From Candidatus Marimicrobium litorale (lineage in GTDB: Bacteria > Pseudomonadota > Gammaproteobacteria > Pseudomonadales > Halieaceae), in contig NZ_SHNO01000001.1 of assembly GCF_026262645.1 (NCBI RefSeq), positions 2,108,001 to 2,172,000 of the forward strand: 64,000 nt of DNA. The letters are read 5' to 3'. How positions within the stretch are numbered: the stretch's first letter is position 1; each line of letters starts with the position of its first letter. The notes beneath the pieces are model-generated. The model was not told the DNA's origin and searched no databases. It saw nothing but the letters and a program-made list of their open reading frames with translations. A program made the translations under genes and the position numbers. Below are positions 60,853-64,000 of this stretch, piece after piece.

Positions 60853-61212
60853 ATGCTGTCCGTTACGATGCCTAACATTTTTTTCCTCGTGATCTACCTA
60901 CTGTGCGCTGCGGTGCAGTATAACGACCCGGACGCGTTACCTTGGGTCGCGCTCTACCTCAGCGCCGCTGCCATGTGTGCCGCCCGGCTGCGCAAGAGAC
61001 TTCCCGAGTGGCTGCCCAGACTGCTCTTCATCATCAGTCTGTTATGGATAGGAACACTGTTGCCCAATATTATTGGCCAGGTTAGCCCACGAGACGTTGC
61101 TGCTTCGATCAGCATGCAAACGACGGCCGTTGAGGAAGCGAGGGAAATAGGCGGACTATTTCTTGTCGCACTGTGGTCCGGCATAATCGCGCTGCGACGC
61201 ATCACCGCTTAA
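60853..61212 (+). CDS. TMEM220-like small membrane protein
   Basis: 119 residues with four helices (about 6-22, 28-44, 56-74, 98-115). VIYLLCAAVQYNDPDALPWVALY near the start is the hallmark of the transmembrane family 220. ATG 60853 is used; ATG 60868 is possible. Function unknown. It is divergent from the receptor with only about 56 to 100 bases between them, and convergent with the large gene at the right edge. Confidence 0.78.
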   Translation: MLSVTMPNIFFLVIYLLCAAVQYNDPDALPWVALYLSAAAMCAARLRKRLPEWLPRLLFIISLLWIGTLLPNIIGQVSPRDVAASISMQTTAVEEAREIGGLFLVALWSGIIALRRITA

Positions 61213-61227
61213 TGTACCCCGGGAGTT

Positions 61228-64000
61228 TCAGGATTCACGAAACGCTGTGATGGTATCGCCCTTTCGATGAATTATGAGGCTATTAACCTCTCCTCCGGGC
61301 TCCGCAACGAATTCGATCTCCAGCAGTTCGCCGCCCTCTCCTGCACTAAAACGCGTCTCAGACAGCGGATTAAGTAGTGAACTACCGTACAATGGAACCG
61401 AAATAACAAGCCCGTCTTTGTCTTCAGTGATAGTGAGCGTTGCGAAGCTAATCGCATACTCACCGACGAAAAGCCCGTAGCCACGATCAAAGGGTATCGC
61501 GCGCAGTTCACTGGCTGTCCATGCCTCATCGCGTCCTGCACTGGCAGCACGGATACTGCTCGCCACAACCATACTTACCGGGTCAGCTTGGTTGCCCCAG
61601 CTGCGCCGCAGGTACGTCATCAGCCCCGCCAGTGTACTATCATCCATTTCCTGCCGTTGCCCGTGCGCGGGCATGACCCCGTCGAACCACTGTCCACCAA
61701 CATTAACGGGGCCGCTCATACCCTGCAGGATGATGCGTCCCAACCACTCCGGTGGGCCGGTAACCCAGGATGCACCCGCGAGTGGCGGCGCAAGACCTGC
61801 AACGCCCTCACCGGACAGCCCGTGGCAAGCACCACAGCGCGGATAAAATGCCTTCCCCGCTGCCATAGTCTCCAGTTGCTCCGGGCTCAGCGGCGTAATA
61901 CCCAGCGCCAACTCATCGGTTGGCCAGGTGAAGGCGGCTCGAGCGGCCATGCGCGCTGCCCATAACGGGCTCTCGCCGCTTATCTCACCGTCGGTAAATA
62001 TGGCGGGCGCGGCAGCCAGATGGGCGGGCACAAAACCACTGCGGCGGGCCACCCATTGCATGCCCCTCAGCAGGGCCACTTGCTGCCACGCGTTCTCATT
62101 CTCTCGTGACGCAGCCAATGTCAGCAGGTCGAGCAGGGCCGGATTGGCTGCAGCGCTTGATGCCGTGTCACCGCGCAAGCTGAGATAGGCGTTAGCCGCC
62201 AGAAACTTCAAAACAACCCGCTCTTCCCGCGTGGCGTCCGCCATCGGCTCCCGAGCCAGGTACTCCGTTAAAAAGTGTAATTCACGACCCGACACCGCAC
62301 GCTCCACAGCCTGGGTGACATAAGGGCTGGTCAGGTGACTCGCAACAAGCCCGGTTAGGGCTTGCCGTATATCGACCCGGTCCGCGAACTGCCCCATGGC
62401 CAGTGCCAGTTGCAGCGTTACCGCTTCGCTCCCCAAAGTCTGCTGCGCGTGCAAGATCAGCAGATCTTCCGGGGACAGCAGTGCTGCGCCGGCACGCAGC
62501 GCCTGTACCTGCCGATGAGCATCGTCCTGGACTGCCAACTCCAGTACAAGATCGCGCTGCAATTCATTCCTGCCCTGCAAGGTCCAGATAGCATGCAGGG
62601 CGGGCAGAGTCTCCTCTCCCCGGGCCACGGCTTCCAACGCCGTGCGGTAATCGCCTTCCCGGATCAGCAACAATCGCTGAGCGGTATCGCGGACCCAGCC
62701 ATTGTCGTGGGACAACGCGCCAATGAGTTCATCGGTGGACGCCAACGCCAACTTTGGGAACGTCCGCTCAGGTTTACCCTCGCTATGGCGTATGCGCCAA
62801 ATGCGTCCCATACCAATAGGGGTGTCCAGTTGCCGCTCGAAAATTTGCTCGCGCAACTCGTCTGTCAGAAAGTGATCGTCCTGCACGATGCCCCGGTACA
62901 TATCGATAACATAAAGAGCACCATCGGGGCCGTTGTAGGCATCTACCGGCCTGAAACGCTCATCAGTAGATCCTAAAAAATCTCGCTGCCCCCAGAGCGG
63001 GTCAGCGTATAGCTGTTGCTCCGCTGTAAGCGCAACACCCTCCTCGCGCATTGCGAACTGTGCCACGACATTGCCCGCGACCTCGGGGACAAAGACATCT
63101 CCGTGGTAGCGCCGGGGAAACTGATCTCCTAGGTAGGCCACCAGCCCACTGACTCCTGTCGCCTGATTAAGCCTGCCATCTGCTCGCAAGGTATCGGGCA
63201 GGTAGGCGCGATTTACCCCCGGGTTCACCCTCACTGAGTGCACGGGAGCCGGATTAGTCAGGTTCACCCCAAGTCCCTCCAGCGGGCGCAGTCGACCCAC
63301 CTGGACCAGATCCTCCCCGGAAAATAAATCCGCCTGTAGCCATGTAGAATTATGGTTATACAGAAGGCGTCCCACGGCATCCCGGGTAATACCCCACTGC
63401 CCCCGATTGGGACCCCGACGCTCTAATAACTCACCGCTTTCCAGGCGCAGGGCGCGATTGGATTTGGCGTTATACAGCCAGTTGTCCAACCCCTGCAGGA
63501 GGCCATTCTCCATGTGTTCAACATTGCTCTCAACATCAACTGCGTAGTCACCTACGCGTCGTTTCCTATCACACAATGATGCTCGGTCGGGGAGTTCACA
63601 TAACCACAGGTGGGGTGGCTCAGCCACCAGCACCCCCTCGTTGACAACTGCCACCGCACGGGCATTGACCAATCCGCCCAGGAACACCTCGCTGCTGTCC
63701 ATGCGGCCATCCCCGTCTGTATCTTCAAGCCTGACAACCCGGCCCAGCGGCGCATTGCTGTCATTGCCGTAAGCATCGCGCATGTAGCCACGCAGCTCCA
63801 CCACATAGAGACGACCATACTCGTCCCACGCCATGGCGACCGGCTCCTCGACGAGCGGCTCTGCTGCCACCAGCTCGATCTCAAAGCCCGGTGCAGTGCG
63901 GAAAGCCGCCAAAGCCTCTGCTGGATTCAGTACAGGCGCAGGGCGCTTGTCCAGTGACTCGTAAGGCAGGGGCTCTGCGCTTTTGTCCCCTAGCGCGAAC
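61228..64000 (-). CDS. Membrane-bound-dehydrogenase-type protein with HEAT repeats and cytochrome c domain (5-prime end outside window)
   Basis: The frame is open to the right edge, so the start lies beyond 64000; the first visible residues are FALGDKSAEPLPYESLDK. Domains in order: a beta-propeller dehydrogenase (GFEIELVAAEPLVEEPVAMA, YGRLYVVELRGYMRDA, RVVRLEDTDGDGRMDSSEVF), a helical HEAT-like middle (about the central 300 residues), a class I cytochrome c (FYPRCGACHGLSGEGVAGL, haem CxxCH), and a short C-terminal beta segment. This arrangement is frequent in Planctomycetes and Verrucomicrobia. Substrate unknown; probably a periplasmic sugar or sterol oxidation protein. Confidence 0.82.
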   Translation of the reverse strand, partial: FALGDKSAEPLPYESLDKRPAPVLNPAEALAAFRTAPGFEIELVAAEPLVEEPVAMAWDEYGRLYVVELRGYMRDAYGNDSNAPLGRVVRLEDTDGDGRMDSSEVFLGGLVNARAVAVVNEGVLVAEPPHLWLCELPDRASLCDRKRRVGDYAVDVESNVEHMENGLLQGLDNWLYNAKSNRALRLESGELLERRGPNRGQWGITRDAVGRLLYNHNSTWLQADLFSGEDLVQVGRLRPLEGLGVNLTNPAPVHSVRVNPGVNRAYLPDTLRADGRLNQATGVSGLVAYLGDQFPRRYHGDVFVPEVAGNVVAQFAMREEGVALTAEQQLYADPLWGQRDFLGSTDERFRPVDAYNGPDGALYVIDMYRGIVQDDHFLTDELREQIFERQLDTPIGMGRIWRIRHSEGKPERTFPKLALASTDELIGALSHDNGWVRDTAQRLLLIREGDYRTALEAVARGEETLPALHAIWTLQGRNELQRDLVLELAVQDDAHRQVQALRAGAALLSPEDLLILHAQQTLGSEAVTLQLALAMGQFADRVDIRQALTGLVASHLTSPYVTQAVERAVSGRELHFLTEYLAREPMADATREERVVLKFLAANAYLSLRGDTASSAAANPALLDLLTLAASRENENAWQQVALLRGMQWVARRSGFVPAHLAAAPAIFTDGEISGESPLWAARMAARAAFTWPTDELALGITPLSPEQLETMAAGKAFYPRCGACHGLSGEGVAGLAPPLAGASWVTGPPEWLGRIILQGMSGPVNVGGQWFDGVMPAHGQRQEMDDSTLAGLMTYLRRSWGNQADPVSMVVASSIRAASAGRDEAWTASELRAIPFDRGYGLFVGEYAISFATLTITEDKDGLVISVPLYGSSLLNPLSETRFSAGEGGELLEIEFVAEPGGEVNSLIIHRKGDTITAFRES

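Noticed and set aside
1-64000. CRISPR arrays, tRNA or rRNA genes, insertion sequences, phage genes
   Set aside because: No repeat-spacer pattern, cloverleaf sequence, rRNA segment, transposase or integrase was seen on reading both strands; a tRNAscan or IS search would settle it.

Overview
The window looks like a chromosomal segment of a moderately GC-rich gammaproteobacterium. The evidence is an E. coli-type type II secretion gene order (gspE-F-G-H-I-J-K), a homodimeric-type pyruvate dehydrogenase E1 (aceE-aceF), MiaE, PurT, TusA and FabV. The large steroid-degradation block, several acyl-CoA ligases, two sulfatase-fold proteins and a TonB receptor would suit a marine steroid-degrading lineage of the Cellvibrionales/Halieaceae kind. 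That placement is inference; no rRNA or tRNA gene was seen. Gene calls rest on reading the protein sequences and recalling family members, with no database search.

Layout. 1-5122 (minus): type II secretion genes gspE to gspK, with gspK cut by the left edge. 5262-20576 (minus): a co-directional block of 15 genes that matches the actinobacterial KstR2 regulon for steroid rings C and D (HIP degradation): a FadD3-type ligase, two Lrp/AsnC regulators, IpdA, IpdB, IpdC, EchA20, a FadE31-type and two further acyl-CoA dehydrogenases, FadA6, a second SDR, FadE30, IpdF and an extra thiolase. No TetR-type KstR2 is present. A perfect 12-bp inverted repeat lies in the upstream region of the block. 20730-26252 (minus): a membrane sulfatase-fold protein, an acyl-CoA ligase, a metallo-beta-lactamase-fold hydrolase and FabV. 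26442-28301 (plus): MiaE and a GT2-like glycosyltransferase. 28287-38836 (minus): a TPR/SPINDLY O-GlcNAc-transferase-like protein, AceF, AceE (with two palindromes upstream), a lipoprotein M16 peptidase, a PerM/AI-2E transporter and TusA. 38986-42338 (plus): a small membrane protein, PurT and an acyl-CoA ligase. 42354-43775 (minus): a GPH-type symporter.

43954-51312 holds the least understood group. On the plus strand are a lipoprotein PQQ dehydrogenase, two related secreted proteins, a small exported DUF6152-like protein, two related four-helix membrane proteins and a 48-residue one-helix protein. Convergent to these on the minus strand are a lipoprotein c-type cytochrome, a HupE/UreJ-like metal-site membrane protein and a membrane-anchored protein, joined by GTGA overlaps. 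The set suggests a periplasmic quinoprotein oxidation system coupled to the membrane, with unknown substrate.

51362-64000: a secreted formylglycine sulfatase, an acyl-CoA ligase, a secreted ThuA-like protein with a six-cysteine tail, a cytochrome P450 whose promoter carries a perfect 11-bp inverted repeat, a YdcF/ElyC-like membrane protein, a BtuB-like TonB receptor, a TMEM220-like protein, and the C-terminal part of a large dehydrogenase/HEAT/cytochrome c protein that runs off the right edge.

Working together: the ring C/D cluster would take the HIP end product of ring A/B cleavage to central metabolism. P450, ligases, sulfatases and the TonB receptor could supply or activate sterol-like substrates, but that link rests only on proximity.
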